NCBI RefSeq assembly: GCF_009740395.1
Contig: NZ_WOXT01000004.1
Location: forward strand, 124,001 to 188,000
Length of the DNA: 64,000 bases
DNA from: Noviluteimonas gilva
GTDB lineage: Bacteria; Pseudomonadota; Gammaproteobacteria; Xanthomonadales; Xanthomonadaceae
Reading direction: 5' to 3'
Shown here: in pieces, positions 18,923 to 29,899 of the stretch
Layout of the letters: every line of letters begins with the position of its first letter
Numbering within the stretch: position 1 is the stretch's first letter
The notes under the pieces: generated by a model
Seen by the model: only the letters and a program-made list of their open reading frames with translations
Database searches by the model: none
Told to the model about the DNA's origin: nothing
Translations under genes and position numbers: made by a program

Positions 18923-21589
18923 TCAGTGTAGGCGCTCGGCCACCCACTGAGGAACCGCCTCCAATGCCGCTTGCAATGCCGGGCCGTCGTCGCCGCCGCC
19001 CTGCGCGAGGTCCGGACGTCCACCACCCTTGCCGTTGATACGACTCGCAACATGCGCCAGCAGTTCCCCGGCCTTGACCTTGCCGGATGCCGAACCGCTC
19101 ACGCCCGCGACCAGCGCCGCCTTGCCATCGCTCGCGCCGGCCAGGACGATCACCGCGTCGCCGAGTTGCTGTTTCAAACGATCGACCGCATCGCGCAGCG
19201 CCTTCGCATCGAACCCTTCCAGGCGCACGGCGAGCACGCGCGTGCCGTTCACGTCCACGGCGCCGCCCGCGAGGTCGGACGTCGCACCCGACGCGGCCTT
19301 CGCCTTCATTTGTTCGAGTTCGCGCTCCAGCTTTTTTTGCCGATCGAGCAGTGCGCGGAGTTTTTCGTTCACATCGCTGGTGTTTCCACCCAGCAGCCTG
19401 GCGGCGTCGTTCAAGCGGCGCTCCTCGTCCGTGACGTAGTCGAGCGCGCCCTGCCCGGTCACCGCTTCGATGCGGCGCACGCCGGCGGACACGCCTCCTT
19501 CCGAGACGATCTTGAACAGCCCGATGTCGCCGGTGCGTGAGACATGCGTGCCGCCGCACAACTCGGTCGAACTCTCGCCCATGCGCAGGACGCGCACGTT
19601 CTCGCCGTACTTCTCGCCGAACAGCGCCATCGCGCCGAAGTCGAGCGCTTCCTGCATGCCCATGTGGCGGATCTCGGCCGAATGGTTGCTGCGGACTTCG
19701 GCGTTGACCATGCGTTCGATCGTCGCCAGTTCCTGCGCGGTCACCGGCTGGAAATGCGAGAAGTCGAAGCGCAGGCGATCGGGCGCGACCAGCGAACCCT
19801 TCTGCGTGACGTGCGTGCCGAGCACGGTGCGCAGCGCGGCATGCAACAGGTGCGTGGCGCTGTGGTTCAGCACGGTGGCGGCGCGGCGCTGTGCGTCGAT
19901 GCTGCCGCTCACGCGGTCGCCGACCTTCAGTGCGCCCGTCGCGAGCGTACCGACGTGACCATGGAACTGACCCGCGAGCTTGAGCGTGTCGCGCACGTCG
20001 AAACGCGCGCCTGCCGTGGCGAGCTGGCCCGTGTCGCCGACCTGGCCACCGCTCTCGGCGTAGAACGGCGTGCGATCGAGCACGATCACGGCCTCTTCGC
20101 CCGCGCGCAATGCGTCGACGGGGCGGCCTTCGCGCACGATGGCCTGCACGAGGAGATCATCTTCGTCGGCGTTTTCGTAACCTTCGAACTGCGTCGGCGC
20201 GAGCTGCGCGATCAATTCGCCCGGCAACGCGATGCCGCCGCCGAACTTGCCCGCGGCGCGCGCGCGTTCGCGCTGCTGCTCCATCAGGCGTTCGTATTCG
20301 GTCGTCGTCTGCGCGGGGAGCGTCATGCCCTTCTCGCGCAGGATGTCGGCGATGAGATCGGGCGGGCAGCCGTAGGTGTCGTGCAGTTGGAACACTTGCT
20401 CGCCCGTGAGCGCGCCGTCGGATTGGTGCAGGTAGCCTTCCAGGCGCTGCATGCCCGCGTCGAGCGTCTGCGCGAACGCGGCTTCCTCAGCCTTGAGCGA
20501 GCGCTCGACGAGATCGCGCTTGGCGACGAGTTCCGGATACGCCGCGCCCATCGCCTCGCACAACGGCGCGACCATGCGCCAGAACGCACCGTCGGCTTGC
20601 AACGCACCGAGCTTCCAGAAGTGGCGCACCGCGCGGCGGATGATGCGACGAAGCACGTAGCCGCGGCCTTCGTTGGAAGGCAGCACGCCGTCGACGATGA
20701 GGAAGCTGCACGCGCGGATGTGATCGGCGATGACGCGCAGCGACTTGTGTTCGAGATCGGCGGTGTGCGTGATCTTCGCGGCGGCGTGGATCAGGTGCTG
20801 GAACAGGTCGATTTCGTAATTGCTGTGCACGTGTTGCAGCACGGCGGCCAGGCGTTCCAGGCCCATGCCCGTATCCACGCACGGCGCTGGCAACGGCACG
20901 AGCGTGCCGTCGGGCTGGCGATCGAACTGCATGAAGACGTTGTTCCAGATTTCGATGTAGCGATCGCCGTCTTCATCGGGCGAACCCGGCGGGCCACCCG
21001 GGATGTGCGCGCCGTGGTCGTAGAAGATTTCCGTGCACGGGCCGCAGGGGCCGGTGTCGGCCATCTGCCAGAAATTGTCCGACGCGTACGGCGCGCCCTT
21101 GTTGTCGCCGATGCGGATGATGCGCTCGGGCGGCAGGCCGACGACCTGGTTCCAGATGTCGAAGGCTTCGTCGTCGGTGTGGTAGATCGTCACGAGCAGG
21201 CGCTCGGGCGGCAGCTTCCACGTTTGCGTCAGCAACTCCCACGCCCACGCGATCGCATCGCGCTTGAAGTAATCGCCGAAGCTGAAGTTGCCCAGCATTT
21301 CGAAGAAGGTGTGGTGGCGCGCGGTGTAACCGACCTGGTCCAGATCGTTGTGCTTGCCGCCCGCGCGCACGCAGCGCTGCGAGGACGTCGCGCGCGTGTA
21401 GCTGCGCTTCTCGGCGCCGAGGAACACATCCTTGAACTGCACCATGCCGGCGTTGGTGAACAGCAGCGTGGGGTCGTTGCCGGGCACGAGCGGGCTGGAC
21501 GGAACGACGGTGTGGCCCTTGGAGCGAAAGAACGCGAGGAAATCGGACCGGATCTGATCGGTGGTGCGGATGGCGTTGGGCGAATTCAT
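18923..21589 (-). CDS. alaS: alanyl-tRNA synthetase
   Basis: Charges tRNA-Ala and edits mischarged serine and glycine. Full length at 888 residues. The N-terminal class II catalytic core includes [15 protein letters not shown] and [18 protein letters not shown]; the editing domain has the zinc ligands NHSATHLLH and CGGTHV; the C-terminal coiled and C-Ala regions follow. The gap to csrA (174 bp) contains no gene I can support. Confidence 0.97.
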   Translation of the reverse strand: MNSPNAIRTTDQIRSDFLAFFRSKGHTVVPSSPLVPGNDPTLLFTNAGMVQFKDVFLGAEKRSYTRATSSQRCVRAGGKHNDLDQVGYTARHHTFFEMLGNFSFGDYFKRDAIAWAWELLTQTWKLPPERLLVTIYHTDDEAFDIWNQVVGLPPERIIRIGDNKGAPYASDNFWQMADTGPCGPCTEIFYDHGAHIPGGPPGSPDEDGDRYIEIWNNVFMQFDRQPDGTLVPLPAPCVDTGMGLERLAAVLQHVHSNYEIDLFQHLIHAAAKITHTADLEHKSLRVIADHIRACSFLIVDGVLPSNEGRGYVLRRIIRRAVRHFWKLGALQADGAFWRMVAPLCEAMGAAYPELVAKRDLVERSLKAEEAAFAQTLDAGMQRLEGYLHQSDGALTGEQVFQLHDTYGCPPDLIADILREKGMTLPAQTTTEYERLMEQQRERARAAGKFGGGIALPGELIAQLAPTQFEGYENADEDDLLVQAIVREGRPVDALRAGEEAVIVLDRTPFYAESGGQVGDTGQLATAGARFDVRDTLKLAGQFHGHVGTLATGALKVGDRVSGSIDAQRRAATVLNHSATHLLHAALRTVLGTHVTQKGSLVAPDRLRFDFSHFQPVTAQELATIERMVNAEVRSNHSAEIRHMGMQEALDFGAMALFGEKYGENVRVLRMGESSTELCGGTHVSRTGDIGLFKIVSEGGVSAGVRRIEAVTGQGALDYVTDEERRLNDAARLLGGNTSDVNEKLRALLDRQKKLERELEQMKAKAASGATSDLAGGAVDVNGTRVLAVRLEGFDAKALRDAVDRLKQQLGDAVIVLAGASDGKAALVAGVSGSASGKVKAGELLAHVASRINGKGGGRPDLAQGGGDDGPALQAALEAVPQWVAERLH

Positions 21590-21776
21590 GAGGCAACCGG
21601 GGGGAAGGGGCCGGGACTGTCACGCCTTTGAATTTCAGGGCGGACGCACCTGCCCCCGCGTGGCCGGACCGGCGCTCGCGGAAGCGGCGCTCCCGAAGGC
21701 TCCAAGCGTATCAGGCCGTGCGGAGCAGTGTCCGCAGGCGTATGGGCGCAGGGCCCGGTTTCAAGCGTGTTGGGGT

Positions 21777-22334
21777 TCAGTCGTCGGGATCGAAGCGCGT
21801 AGCGGCGCGTATGTGTGCGCCGGTGAAGCCGCGGCGCAGGAGCCAATCGGCGGCCTTGCGCTGACGCTCGCGGTCGGCTGACAGGTCGTCTCCGAAGCGG
21901 CGACGCACCAGGTCGCGCGCCAGCGCTTCCCAATCCACCTCTGCCGTTTCCATGGCGGCGGCGACCGCCTCGCGGCCGAGGGAATGCATGCCGAGCTCCG
22001 CACGGATGCGAACCGGGCCGTAGCCAGTGGCCGCGCGACTGCGGACCAGGAGTTCGGCGAAGCGCTCATCGTTCTGCCAGCCGGCCGCCTCGAGTTTGTC
22101 GACGGCGGCGACGGCATCGTCGCGCTCGACGCCGCGCGCGGTGAGCTTGCGGGTCAGTTCGACGCGCGAGTGTTCGCGTCGCACCAGCAAGCCGAGCGCA
22201 CGTCGCGTCGGCGTGGGTTCGGGCCTCGTGCGACGCGGCTTGCGCGCCGGTGCTTCGTCGACGACGTTCGACACGCCGTCGTTCGACGCACTCTCACCTG
22301 AGGCCCGACCGTCCTCCCCGCTGCGCCATCCCAT
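21777..22334 (-). CDS. recX: RecX-type recombination regulator
   Basis: Modulates RecA filaments. 185 residues in three-helix repeats: [19 protein letters not shown] is the classic RecX start of repeat 1, then [24 protein letters not shown] and the C-terminal [15 protein letters not shown]. The N-terminal 45 residues are low-complexity and poorly conserved. The ATG has no clear RBS and lies in the loop of an 11-bp inverted repeat just after recA, so translation is probably weak. An upstream in-frame ATG inside recA is less likely. Confidence 0.88.
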   Translation of the reverse strand: MGWRSGEDGRASGESASNDGVSNVVDEAPARKPRRTRPEPTPTRRALGLLVRREHSRVELTRKLTARGVERDDAVAAVDKLEAAGWQNDERFAELLVRSRAATGYGPVRIRAELGMHSLGREAVAAAMETAEVDWEALARDLVRRRFGDDLSADRERQRKAADWLLRRGFTGAHIRAATRFDPDD

Positions 22335-22351
22335 AGCCAACGGGGAGGACG
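22310..22351 (-). promoter_or_regulatory. recA-recX intergenic hairpin enclosing the recX start
   Basis: Perfect 11-bp GC-rich arms CGTCCTCCCCG and CGGGGAGGACG flank a 20-nt loop that contains the recX ATG (22334). The hairpin begins 5 bp after the recA stop. There is no T-tract on the 3' side, so it is better read as a structure limiting recX translation or 3'-end decay than a terminator. Confidence 0.7.
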
Positions 22352-22356
22352 ACGGA

Positions 22357-23394
22357 TCAGTCTTCCGCGACGACCGGCGACGCATCGCGCGGTGCATCCG
22401 GCGCCGGCGCGAGCTTCGCGCGCAGTTCGGCTTCCAGTCGGACGGCCATCTGCGGATTGTCCTTGAGGAACTGGCGGGCGTTCTCCTTGCCCTGGCCGAT
22501 GCGCTCGTCGTACGCGCTGTACCAGGCGCCCGACTTCTCCACGAGCTTGGCGTTGACGCCCATCTCGATCAGTTCGCCTTCGCGGCTGATGCCTTCGCCG
22601 TAGAGGATTTCGGTGATGACCTGCTTGAACGGCGGCGCCATCTTGTTCTTGACGACCTTGATGCGCGTTTCGTTGCCGATGATCTCGTCGCCCTTCTTGA
22701 CCGAACCGATGCGACGGATATCGAGGCGCACGGAGGCATAGAACTTCAGCGCGTTGCCGCCCGTGGTCACTTCCGGGCTCTGGCCCGGCATCATCACGCC
22801 GATCTTCATGCGCAACTGGTTGATGAAGATGACCATGCAGTTGCTGCGCTTGATGTTGCCGGTGAGCTTGCGCAATGCCTGGCTCATGAGGCGCGCCTGC
22901 AGGCCGGGCAGCTGGTCGCCCATTTCGCCTTCGATTTCGGCCTTGGGCGTGAGCGCGGCGACGGAGTCGACGACGACCATGTCCACGGCACCGGAACGCA
23001 CGAGCATGTCGGCGATTTCCAGGGCCTGCTCACCGGTGTCGGGCTGCGAGACCAGCATGTCGTCGATGTTGACCCCCAGCTTCTGCGCGTAGATCGGGTC
23101 GAGCGCGTGCTCGGCGTCGATGAAGGCCGCGGTGCCGCCGGCCTTCTGGCACTGCGCGATGGTCTGCAGCGTCAGCGTGGTTTTACCCGAGGATTCCGGA
23201 CCATAGATTTCGACGACGCGCCCCTTGGGCAGGCCGCCGATACCGAGCGCGATGTCGAGCATGAGCGAGCCGGTGCCGATGACTTCCGCCGGCTCCACGG
23301 CCTTGTCGCCCATGCGCATGACCGAACCCTTGCCGAACTGCTTCTCGATCTGCCCGAGGGCGGCGGATAGGGCGCGCTTCTTGTTCTCGTCCAT
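22357..23394 (-). CDS. recA: recombinase A
   Basis: Central homologous-recombination ATPase and LexA co-protease, 345 residues. Walker A GPESSGKT (65-72), [11 protein letters not shown] and loop L2 ([21 protein letters not shown]) are intact; the C-terminus is acidic. The ATG at 23394 (MDENKKRAL) matches xanthomonad RecA; another ATG six bases upstream is equally reachable from the AGGA at 23405. No LexA operator was found in the 178 bp in front, so SOS control probably comes by read-through from lexA. Confidence 0.97.
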   Translation of the reverse strand: MDENKKRALSAALGQIEKQFGKGSVMRMGDKAVEPAEVIGTGSLMLDIALGIGGLPKGRVVEIYGPESSGKTTLTLQTIAQCQKAGGTAAFIDAEHALDPIYAQKLGVNIDDMLVSQPDTGEQALEIADMLVRSGAVDMVVVDSVAALTPKAEIEGEMGDQLPGLQARLMSQALRKLTGNIKRSNCMVIFINQLRMKIGVMMPGQSPEVTTGGNALKFYASVRLDIRRIGSVKKGDEIIGNETRIKVVKNKMAPPFKQVITEILYGEGISREGELIEMGVNAKLVEKSGAWYSAYDERIGQGKENARQFLKDNPQMAVRLEAELRAKLAPAPDAPRDASPVVAED

Positions 23395-23572
23395 GGTCAT
23401 GTCCTGTTTGGGATGTTGTTCTGTTGGCGGCGACGTTACGGAGCGGCGGTCGCGCGGATTGAGACGAGTTCGCATGGGTGGGTATTTTTCTCTTTCGCGC
23501 CGTTCAACGGCATCAGGGACTGCCGCGCGCGCGTGTAGGGAAACCACTCAAGCGAAGACGTCAGGGGGAAGA

Positions 23573-24205
23573 TCATCGGTTGGGCCGCACCAGGCCGCAG
23601 TACAGGCCTTCGATTTCGAACTCCTGCCCGGGCCGCACTTCGATCGGTGCGTAATCCGGGTTGCGAGGCAGCAACCGGATGCGATCGGCGGAGAGCTTGA
23701 GGAGCTTGACGGTAATCTCGTCGTCGACGCGCGCGACCACGATCTGGCCCGAGCGCGCATCGCGCGTGCGATGCACGCCGATCAAGTCGCCATCGAAGAT
23801 GCCTTCGTCGCGCATCGAGTCGCCCTTCACCTTCAACAGGTAGTTGGGCGTGGGCGAGAAGAACACGCGATCCAGCAGCACGTAGCTGTCGCCGGTGACA
23901 TCCGCGCCGATGGGCAGGCCCGCGGCGACGCGACCGAGCACCGGCAGCCGCAGCATGTCTTCGTTTGCGGCCGGTAGCGGCAACCGCGCGTGACCGGCCT
24001 CGACGATCCGGATGCCGCGCGCCACGCCGGGGATGCGCTGGATGGCGCCGGCCTGTTCCAACGCCTCGAGGTGATACTGCGCCGCCCGCACGCCCTTGAA
24101 GCCGCAGGCGTGGGCGATCTCCGTCTGGGACGGCGGGAGCCCGTCGCGCTCGATGCGCTCGACGATCAGGGCGAGGATGGCTTGCTGCGTATCGGTCAGG
24201 TCCAT
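23573..24205 (-). CDS. lexA: LexA SOS repressor
   Basis: Autocleaving repressor of DNA-repair genes, 210 residues. The winged-helix part includes PPSQTEIAHACGFKGVRAAQYHL (25-47). The self-cleavage bond is Ala95-Gly96 in GRVAAGLP and the Ser/Lys dyad is Ser130 (KGDSM) and Lys167 (ITVKLLK). The operator lies 3 bp ahead of the ATG and no Shine-Dalgarno is possible there, so the mRNA may be leaderless. The lexA-recA-recX order is the xanthomonad arrangement. Confidence 0.96.
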   Translation of the reverse strand: MDLTDTQQAILALIVERIERDGLPPSQTEIAHACGFKGVRAAQYHLEALEQAGAIQRIPGVARGIRIVEAGHARLPLPAANEDMLRLPVLGRVAAGLPIGADVTGDSYVLLDRVFFSPTPNYLLKVKGDSMRDEGIFDGDLIGVHRTRDARSGQIVVARVDDEITVKLLKLSADRIRLLPRNPDYAPIEVRPGQEFEIEGLYCGLVRPNR

Positions 24206-24207
24206 GG

Positions 24208-24243
24208 TTAGTAGTATTACTGCTAACCCAGGGTGGCCGTCAA
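24208..24243 (-). promoter_or_regulatory. lexA promoter with overlapping LexA operator
   Basis: The palindrome TTAGTAGTATTACTGCTAA (24208-24226) contains TTAG-N6-TACTA on the minus strand, the xanthomonad LexA consensus. A -35 TTGACG (24238-24243) and a -10 TAATAC (24214-24219) are spaced 18 bp apart, and the -10 is inside the operator. The predicted transcription start falls within about three bases of the lexA ATG. Confidence 0.85.
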
Positions 24244-24251
24244 CTCCCGTG

Positions 24252-24749
24252 TTACGCCAACAGGGTCCCCAGGCCCTTGAGCGCGGCCTCCACCGTCTGG
24301 CGCCGCACCGCCTCGCGGTCGCCGTCGAAGTGGAAGACCTCGGCCCTCGGGTAGCCGCCGCGGCGTTTCCAGGCGAGCCACACCGTGCCGACCGGCTTGT
24401 CGGGCGTGCTGCCGCCCGGCCCCGCGATGCCCGTCACCGCCACCGCCACCGTGGCGCCGGAGGTCACGAGCGCGCCCGACACCATCTCGATCACCGTCTC
24501 GCGGCTCACGGCGCCGAAGCGCTCCAGCGTTTCCGGCCGCACGCCGAGCAACGCCTGCTTCGCCTCGTAGCTGTAGGCCGCCAGGCCGCAGTCGAACCAG
24601 TCCGACGAACCGGGAATGTCGGTCACCGCCTTCGCGATCCAACCGCCCGTGCAGCTTTCCGCGGTGACCAACATGTGGCGCGAAGCGCGCAGGCGGTCGC
24701 CGAGGTCCTGCGAAAGCGCCTGCAGTGCAGCGTCGTCGGGAACGGTCAT
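24252..24749 (-). CDS. pncC: NMN amidohydrolase-like CinA C-terminal protein
   Basis: 165-residue stand-alone CinA C-terminal domain. Members (PncC) deamidate nicotinamide mononucleotide in NAD salvage. Motifs are TAESCTGG with the catalytic serine-type residue, [29 protein letters not shown] and [11 protein letters not shown] with a GTVWLAW ending strand. It sits directly upstream of lexA-recA on the same strand, a frequent cinA-recA neighbourhood, and diverges from mutS. Confidence 0.9.
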   Translation of the reverse strand: MTVPDDAALQALSQDLGDRLRASRHMLVTAESCTGGWIAKAVTDIPGSSDWFDCGLAAYSYEAKQALLGVRPETLERFGAVSRETVIEMVSGALVTSGATVAVAVTGIAGPGGSTPDKPVGTVWLAWKRRGGYPRAEVFHFDGDREAVRRQTVEAALKGLGTLLA

Positions 24750-24862
24750 GGGGGCGGCCGTGGGGGAAGTCGCGTCTTGTATCGCAAATCGGCGACGCGC
24801 GCAGGGATCGTGCACGCATCCGCGCTGTCATACTGCGACGGCATCCCGCCCTGCCCGACGCC

Positions 24863-27463
24863 GTGTCCCTCCACGAATCGATCGACCCGCGCGCCGCCGC
24901 GCGCAACGACGCCCATACGCCGCTCATGCGCCAGTTCTTCGCCGCCAAGGCGGAGCACCCGGACGTGCTGCTGTTCTTCCGCATGGGCGACTTTTACGAA
25001 CTGTTCTTCGACGACGCGCGCAAGGCCGCGCGCCTGCTCGACATCACGCTGACCCAGCGCGGCTCGTCCGCGGGCCAGCCGATCCCGATGGCGGGCGTGC
25101 CGGTGCATGCGTACGAGGGTTACCTCGCGCGCCTGGTCGCGCTGGGCGAGTCGGTCGCGATCTGCGAACAGATCGGCGATCCCGCCACGTCGAAGGGCCT
25201 GGTCGAACGCAAGGTCGTCCGCATCGTCACGCCGGGCACGGTCACCGACGAAGCCCTGTTGTCCGAACGCCGCGACACACTGCTGCTCGCGCTCTCGCGC
25301 GACAAGCGCGGCTACGGGCTTGCGTGGATGGATCTGTCGAGCGGCCGCTTCCTCGTCAACGAAGTCGACGGCGACGACGCACTCGACGCCGAAATCGCGC
25401 GCCTGGAACCCGCCGAAGTCCTGGTGCCTGACGAAGACGGCCTGCCCGCTTCGGTCATGGCGCGCACCGGCGTGCGACGCCGCGCGCCGTGGTTGTTCGA
25501 CGCCGACAGCGGCCGCCGCCAACTCCTGCAATTCTTCGGACTGTACGACCTCACCGGCTTCGGCATCGAAGATCGGCCGCGCGCGATCGCCGCCGCCGGC
25601 GCGCTGCTCGGCTATGTCGAGGAAACGCAGAAGCAGCGCCTGCCGCACCTGTCGTCGATCGCGCTGGAAGCCAGCGACGGTGCGATCGCGATGAACGCCG
25701 CCACGCGCCGCCATCTCGAACTCGATACGCGCGTCGATGGCGACGTGCGCACCACCCTGCTCGGCGTCCTCGATTCGACGATCACGCCGATGGGCGGCCG
25801 CCTGCTGCGCCGCTGGTTGCATCGTCCGTTGCGCGATCGGCGCATCGTCGGCGAGCGCCACCACGCGGTCGCCACCCTGATCGATCAGCGTGGCGATGTC
25901 GCGTTGCGCGAACGCTTCCGCGCCCTCGGCGACCTCGAACGCATCCTCACGCGCGTTGCGTTGCGCAGCGCACGGCCGCGCGATCTGTCGACGCTGCGCG
26001 ACGGCCTGTGCATGTTGCCCGACGTGCGCGACGTGCTCGCGCCGCTCGACTCCCCTCGCCTGCAAGCCCTCGCGGCGGAACTCGGCGAACACGCGGGCAA
26101 TGCGGCCCTGCTCGCGTCCGCCATCGTTCCGCAACCGCCCGTGCTCGCACGCGACGGCGGCATCTTCGCGGAAGGCTACGACGCTGAACTCGACGAGTTG
26201 CGTCGCCTGTCGACGAACGCCGATCAATTCCTCGTCGACCTCGAAGCACGCGAACGCATCGCCAGCGGCATCGCGACGCTCAAGGTCGGCTACAACCGCG
26301 TCCACGGCTACTACATCGAAATCAGCAAAGGCCAGTCCGACAAGGCGCCGACGCACTACACGCGCCGCCAGACGCTGACCGGCGCCGAGCGCTACATCAC
26401 CGAAGAACTCAAGCAATTCGAGGACAAGGTGCTGTCCGCGCGCGAGCGTTCGCTGGCGCGCGAAAAGCTGTTGTACGACGGCCTGCTCGATGCGTTGAAC
26501 CAGGACCTGGAATCGCTCAAGCGCTGCGCGGCGGCGTTGTCGGAACTCGACGTGCTGGTGTGCTTCGCCGATCGCGCGCAGGTGCTCGACTGGGCACGCC
26601 CGGAATTGCGCGACGCACCGGGCCTGTGCATCGAACGCGGCCGCCATCCGGTGGTCGAGGCGGTGCGCAACGAGCCGTTCGAGCCGAACGACCTCGTGTT
26701 CGACGACACGGTGTGGATGCGGGTGATCACCGGCCCGAACATGGGCGGCAAGTCGACCTACATGCGGCAGAACGCGCTGATCGTGCTGCTCGCGCACATC
26801 GGCAGTTTCGTTCCTGCGTCGCGTGCGCAGATCGGACCGATCGACCGCATCCTCACGCGCATCGGCGCGGGCGACGACCTCGCGCGCGGCCAATCGACCT
26901 TCATGGTCGAAATGGCGGAGACCAGCTACATCCTCCATCACGCGACGAACGAATCACTCGTGCTGATGGATGAAATCGGCCGCGGCACGTCGACGTACGA
27001 CGGTCTTGCGCTCGCCGATGCGTGCGCGCGGCACCTGGCGGCGATCAATCGCAGCTACACCTTGTTCGCGACGCACTACTTCGAACTCACCGCGCTCGCC
27101 GAGCCGGGCAGCGGCATCGCGAACGTGCACCTGGACGCCGTCGAGCACGGCGACACGCTGGTGTTCATGCACGCGGTGAAGGACGGCCCGGCGAATCGCA
27201 GCTTCGGTTTGCAGGTCGCGGCACTCGCGGGCTTGCCGAAGTCGGTCGTGCGCCAGGCGCGTGCGCGCTTGGCGGAACTCGAACAACAGGGACGCGACGC
27301 ACCGACGATGCCGTTGACGGTCGAAGCGCTGGATTCGCCGCAGCAGTTCGGTTTGTTCGCGCCTTCGTCGGCGGCGCTGGAAGCGTTGGCCGGCATCGAT
27401 CCCGACGACCTCACGCCGAAGCTCGCGCTCGAAGCGTTGTATCGACTGAAGGGTCTGCTGTAA
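24863..27463 (+). CDS. mutS: DNA mismatch repair protein MutS
   Basis: Recognises base mismatches and recruits MutL. 866 residues from a GTG start, required because the conserved [11 protein letters not shown] stretch lies upstream of the first ATG. The mismatch-binding Phe-x-Glu is Phe44-Tyr-Glu46 in MGDFYELF; Walker [10 protein letters not shown] lies near 624, followed by [14 protein letters not shown] (Walker B/D-loop) and the family [10 protein letters not shown]. It is convergent with hslR, only 3 bp away. Confidence 0.97.
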   Translation: MSLHESIDPRAAARNDAHTPLMRQFFAAKAEHPDVLLFFRMGDFYELFFDDARKAARLLDITLTQRGSSAGQPIPMAGVPVHAYEGYLARLVALGESVAICEQIGDPATSKGLVERKVVRIVTPGTVTDEALLSERRDTLLLALSRDKRGYGLAWMDLSSGRFLVNEVDGDDALDAEIARLEPAEVLVPDEDGLPASVMARTGVRRRAPWLFDADSGRRQLLQFFGLYDLTGFGIEDRPRAIAAAGALLGYVEETQKQRLPHLSSIALEASDGAIAMNAATRRHLELDTRVDGDVRTTLLGVLDSTITPMGGRLLRRWLHRPLRDRRIVGERHHAVATLIDQRGDVALRERFRALGDLERILTRVALRSARPRDLSTLRDGLCMLPDVRDVLAPLDSPRLQALAAELGEHAGNAALLASAIVPQPPVLARDGGIFAEGYDAELDELRRLSTNADQFLVDLEARERIASGIATLKVGYNRVHGYYIEISKGQSDKAPTHYTRRQTLTGAERYITEELKQFEDKVLSARERSLAREKLLYDGLLDALNQDLESLKRCAAALSELDVLVCFADRAQVLDWARPELRDAPGLCIERGRHPVVEAVRNEPFEPNDLVFDDTVWMRVITGPNMGGKSTYMRQNALIVLLAHIGSFVPASRAQIGPIDRILTRIGAGDDLARGQSTFMVEMAETSYILHHATNESLVLMDEIGRGTSTYDGLALADACARHLAAINRSYTLFATHYFELTALAEPGSGIANVHLDAVEHGDTLVFMHAVKDGPANRSFGLQVAALAGLPKSVVRQARARLAELEQQGRDAPTMPLTVEALDSPQQFGLFAPSSAALEALAGIDPDDLTPKLALEALYRLKGLL

Positions 27464-27466
27464 CGC

Positions 27467-27883
27467 TTACAGCGCGTCGATGTCGCCCAGCGCGCGGATC
27501 AAGCGTCGTGCGCGTTTGTCGGGTTTGGTTTCCGGCGCCTGGTAGCCCGCGCGTTCGGCTGCGCGCGTCGCGCGCTCGGAGGCGCGGCGTTCGCGCGACT
27601 CGATGCTTTCTTCGAACAAGGCCTGCGCGACCTTCGCCGGCCCGCGCGTATCCGACAATCCGCGCACGTGGATTTCGAAGCGTTCCTCGCCGCGCACGAT
27701 CGTCATCGCTTCATCGACGTGCACTTGTCGCGACGCTTTCGCCCGCTGCCCCGCGATCTCGACCTTGCCGGTTTCGATCGCCTGCTTGGCCAGGCTGCGC
27801 GTCTTGTAGAAGCGCGCGGCCCAGAGCCAGACGTCGATGCGGACGCCGGGTTGGGGTGCGGTGGCGGGATGCGGATCTGTCAT
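27467..27883 (-). CDS. hslR: Hsp15-type S4 RNA-binding protein
   Basis: 138-residue protein with an S4 domain at about 14-60 (RIDVWLWAARFYKTRSLAKQAI, then GKVEIAGQRAKAS) and a basic C-terminal tail. E. coli Hsp15 rescues stalled 50S subunits carrying nascent chains. Length and the WLWAARF(Y/F)KTR motif are diagnostic. It overlaps nothing but ends 3 bp from the mutS stop, so the two transcripts must terminate inside each other. Confidence 0.9.
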   Translation of the reverse strand: MTDPHPATAPQPGVRIDVWLWAARFYKTRSLAKQAIETGKVEIAGQRAKASRQVHVDEAMTIVRGEERFEIHVRGLSDTRGPAKVAQALFEESIESRERRASERATRAAERAGYQAPETKPDKRARRLIRALGDIDAL

Positions 27884-27909
27884 GGAGCGGATTGTCGGAC
27901 AACTGTGTT

Positions 27910-27932
27910 GTAGGGGGGCTGAGCCCCCCTAC
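27910..27932. repeat. 10-bp inverted repeat upstream of hslR
   Basis: GTAGGGGGGC-TGA-GCCCCCCTAC, a perfect GC-rich hairpin between the hslR start and the rplS terminator. No T-tract; function unknown. Confidence 0.6.
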
Positions 27933-27947
27933 GACCCCGGAAAAGCA

Positions 27948-27971
27948 AACGGCCGCCTTTCGGCGGCCGTT
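27948..27971 (-). terminator. terminator after rplS
   Basis: 10-bp stem AACGGCCGCC/GGCGGCCGTT with tetraloop, 21 bp after the rplS stop, at the end of the rpsP-rimM-trmD-rplS operon. The following tract on the minus strand is TGCTTTTCC. Confidence 0.75.
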
Positions 27972-27992
27972 CGTTGCATCGCGACTGGAAGC

Positions 27993-28406
27993 TTACTGCT
28001 GCGCGGCGGCGGCAGCGATCGCGGCGGCCTTGGCCTTCGCGTTGCCGGCGAGATCTTCCTTGATGCGCGCGGCCTTGCCTTCCAGGCCACGGAGGTAATA
28101 CAGCTTGCCCGAGCGGACGTCGCCGCGGCGCTTGACTTCGACCGAGTCGATGGCGGCGCTGTAGGACTGGAACACGCGCTCGACGCCAAAGCCGTGCGAG
28201 ATCTTGCGCACGGTGAAGGCGGAGTTCAGGCCCGCGTTCTTCTTGCCGATGACCACGCCTTCATAGGCCTGGATGCGTTCGCGGTTGCCTTCCTTGACCT
28301 TGACGTTCACCACGACGGTGTCGCCGGGGCCGAAGTCGGGCAGCTTGCGCTGGATCTGTTCGGATTCGAAGTTCTGCAGCAGCGTGTTGAGCGAGGGCTT
28401 GTTCAT
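27993..28406 (-). CDS. rplS: 50S ribosomal protein L19
   Basis: 137-residue L19 located at the 30S-50S interface. Conserved segments are [35 protein letters not shown](H)GFGVERVF and [14 protein letters not shown]. The C-terminal 20 residues are alanine-rich and variable in the family. Last gene of the conserved rpsP-rimM-trmD-rplS operon, with a possible extra promoter in the 146-bp gap after trmD. Confidence 0.97.
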   Translation of the reverse strand: MNKPSLNTLLQNFESEQIQRKLPDFGPGDTVVVNVKVKEGNRERIQAYEGVVIGKKNAGLNSAFTVRKISHGFGVERVFQSYSAAIDSVEVKRRGDVRSGKLYYLRGLEGKAARIKEDLAGNAKAKAAAIAAAAAQQ

Positions 28407-28498
28407 GGGACGGCCTGTTGGTGTTCGCGCAGTTGCGCGACGCTTGTTATCGGGCGCCGACGCAAGGCCGGTACCGGGGCTGTGGGACGAAGCCGCAC

Positions 28499-28521
28499 AT
28501 TCTAGCGGCCCACCGGGCCGC
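28499..28521 (-). promoter_or_regulatory. possible internal promoter for rplS
   Basis: A near-consensus -10 TAGAAT (28499-28504, minus strand) lies about 95 bp before rplS. The adjoining 17 bp, where the spacer would be, form a perfect inverted repeat GCGGCCC-GGT-GGGCCGC. The -35 region is poor, so the repeat could instead be an attenuator or L19 leader structure. Confidence 0.35.
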
Positions 28522-28552
28522 AATGCCAGCTTTTCTTTATCGATCCGGGGGG

Positions 28553-29320
28553 TTACGCGTCGCCGTCGGGCTCGTCGAGGCCCCGGAGGTACCTGGCGCG
28601 GAAGTCTTCGAGCAGCGCGCGGTCGGCCTTGCCGAGCCCCTGTTCATCCAACAGGTCCGGGCGACGCAGCCACGTGCGGCCCAGGGATTCCATCCGGCGC
28701 CAGCGGGCGATCTGGGCGTGATTGCCGGAAAGAAGCACGTCCGGGACCTTGCCCAGCGCGTGTTCGACCGGCCGCGTGTAGTGCGGGCAATCCAGGACGC
28801 CGCCTTCGAAACTGTCCTGCAGCGCCGATTCGGCGTCGTTCAGCGCGCCCTCCTGCAGGCGGGCCACGGCGTCGACGAGCACCGCCGCGGCGAGCTCGCC
28901 GCCGGAGAGGACGTAGTCGCCGATCGAAAGCTCCTCGTCGACCTCGGCTTCGATCAGGCGCTCATCGACCCCTTCGTAGCGGCCGCACAACAGAATCAGG
29001 CGCGGCAGCGCGGCGAGTTCGCGAACCTTGGCCTGCGTCAGGCGCGTGCCCTGCGGCGTGAGGTAGACGACGTGCGCGTCCGCGGGATCGGCGGCGCGCG
29101 CCGCTTCGATGGCGTCGTGCAGCGGATCGATCAGCATCACCATGCCGGGGCCGCCGCCGAAAGGACGATCGTCCACGCGGCGATAGTTGCCGGGCGCGTA
29201 ATCGCGCGGGTTCCAGCCGTGCAACGACAACAACGCGCGTTCCTGCGCCCGCCCGACGACCCCGAAGGCCGCGCATTGCGCGACGAATTCCGGGAACAGG
29301 CTGACGATGTCGACGCGCAT
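28553..29320 (-). CDS. trmD: tRNA (guanine-N1-)-methyltransferase
   Basis: Methylates G37 of tRNAs reading leucine, proline and arginine codons, preventing frameshifts. The 255-residue SPOUT enzyme has [24 protein letters not shown] and the trefoil-knot SAM site [15 protein letters not shown] and [14 protein letters not shown]. The start lies 2 bp after the rimM stop. Standard position between rimM and rplS. Confidence 0.97.
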   Translation of the reverse strand: MRVDIVSLFPEFVAQCAAFGVVGRAQERALLSLHGWNPRDYAPGNYRRVDDRPFGGGPGMVMLIDPLHDAIEAARAADPADAHVVYLTPQGTRLTQAKVRELAALPRLILLCGRYEGVDERLIEAEVDEELSIGDYVLSGGELAAAVLVDAVARLQEGALNDAESALQDSFEGGVLDCPHYTRPVEHALGKVPDVLLSGNHAQIARWRRMESLGRTWLRRPDLLDEQGLGKADRALLEDFRARYLRGLDEPDGDA

Positions 29321-29322
29321 GC

Positions 29323-29862
29323 TCAGAAGTCCGCGTCCCAGTCGACGATGACCAGGCGGGCGTCGAAGTCGACCGACTTGATGTAGTCGGGTTCGACGAA
29401 CGGAATCATGCGTTCGCGATCGCCCTGCGCGACCAGCACGTCGTTCGCGCCCGTCGAAAACAGGTGCGACACCGTGCCGAAATCCACGCCTTCCAGGTTC
29501 GCCACGCGCAGGCCCTCGAGGTCGACCCAGTAATACTCGCCGGGCGCCGGTGGCGGAAGCGTGGAGCGCGGAACGAAGACATCGGTGCCGCGCATCGCGT
29601 CGGCCGCGTCGCGGTCGGCGATGTCGGGAATCACGGCGACGACGCCTTTCGGTGTCACGCGGCCTTTCGCGCCGGTGCATGCGCGCTCGCGGCCCTGCGC
29701 GTCGCGCAAGGTCCACGGTTGGTATTTGAAGATGCGTTCCGGCGGTTCGGTGAAACTTTCGAGTTTCACTTCGCCCTTGATGCCGAAGCCGCCGTGGATC
29801 TTGCCGACCAAAAGCAAACGCCCCGACAGAATGTCCTTCTGCGGGGCGTCGTGTTCACTCAT
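29323..29862 (-). CDS. rimM: ribosome maturation factor RimM
   Basis: 16S rRNA processing factor that binds S19 during 30S assembly; 179 residues with an N-terminal beta barrel ([22 protein letters not shown]) and a C-terminal PRC-barrel ([35 protein letters not shown]). ATG at 29862 is used; an in-frame ATG six codons earlier is possible. Neither has a strong RBS, so coupling to rpsP is likely. Confidence 0.95.
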   Translation of the reverse strand: MSEHDAPQKDILSGRLLLVGKIHGGFGIKGEVKLESFTEPPERIFKYQPWTLRDAQGRERACTGAKGRVTPKGVVAVIPDIADRDAADAMRGTDVFVPRSTLPPPAPGEYYWVDLEGLRVANLEGVDFGTVSHLFSTGANDVLVAQGDRERMIPFVEPDYIKSVDFDARLVIVDWDADF

Positions 29863-29899
29863 GGGTTCGGCGTCGCGCATCGTGGCGCGACTGCGAAAC

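Noticed and set aside
19544-21631. 695-codon open frame antisense to alaS
   Set aside because: Shadow of the alaS reading frame; no start signal or family features.
23395-23572. LexA box in the recA leader
   Set aside because: No TTAG-N6-TACTA or near match on either strand in this interval.
24746-26941. 731-codon open frame antisense to mutS
   Set aside because: Composition is a mirror of mutS codons, no domain recognisable; mutS on the plus strand is complete.
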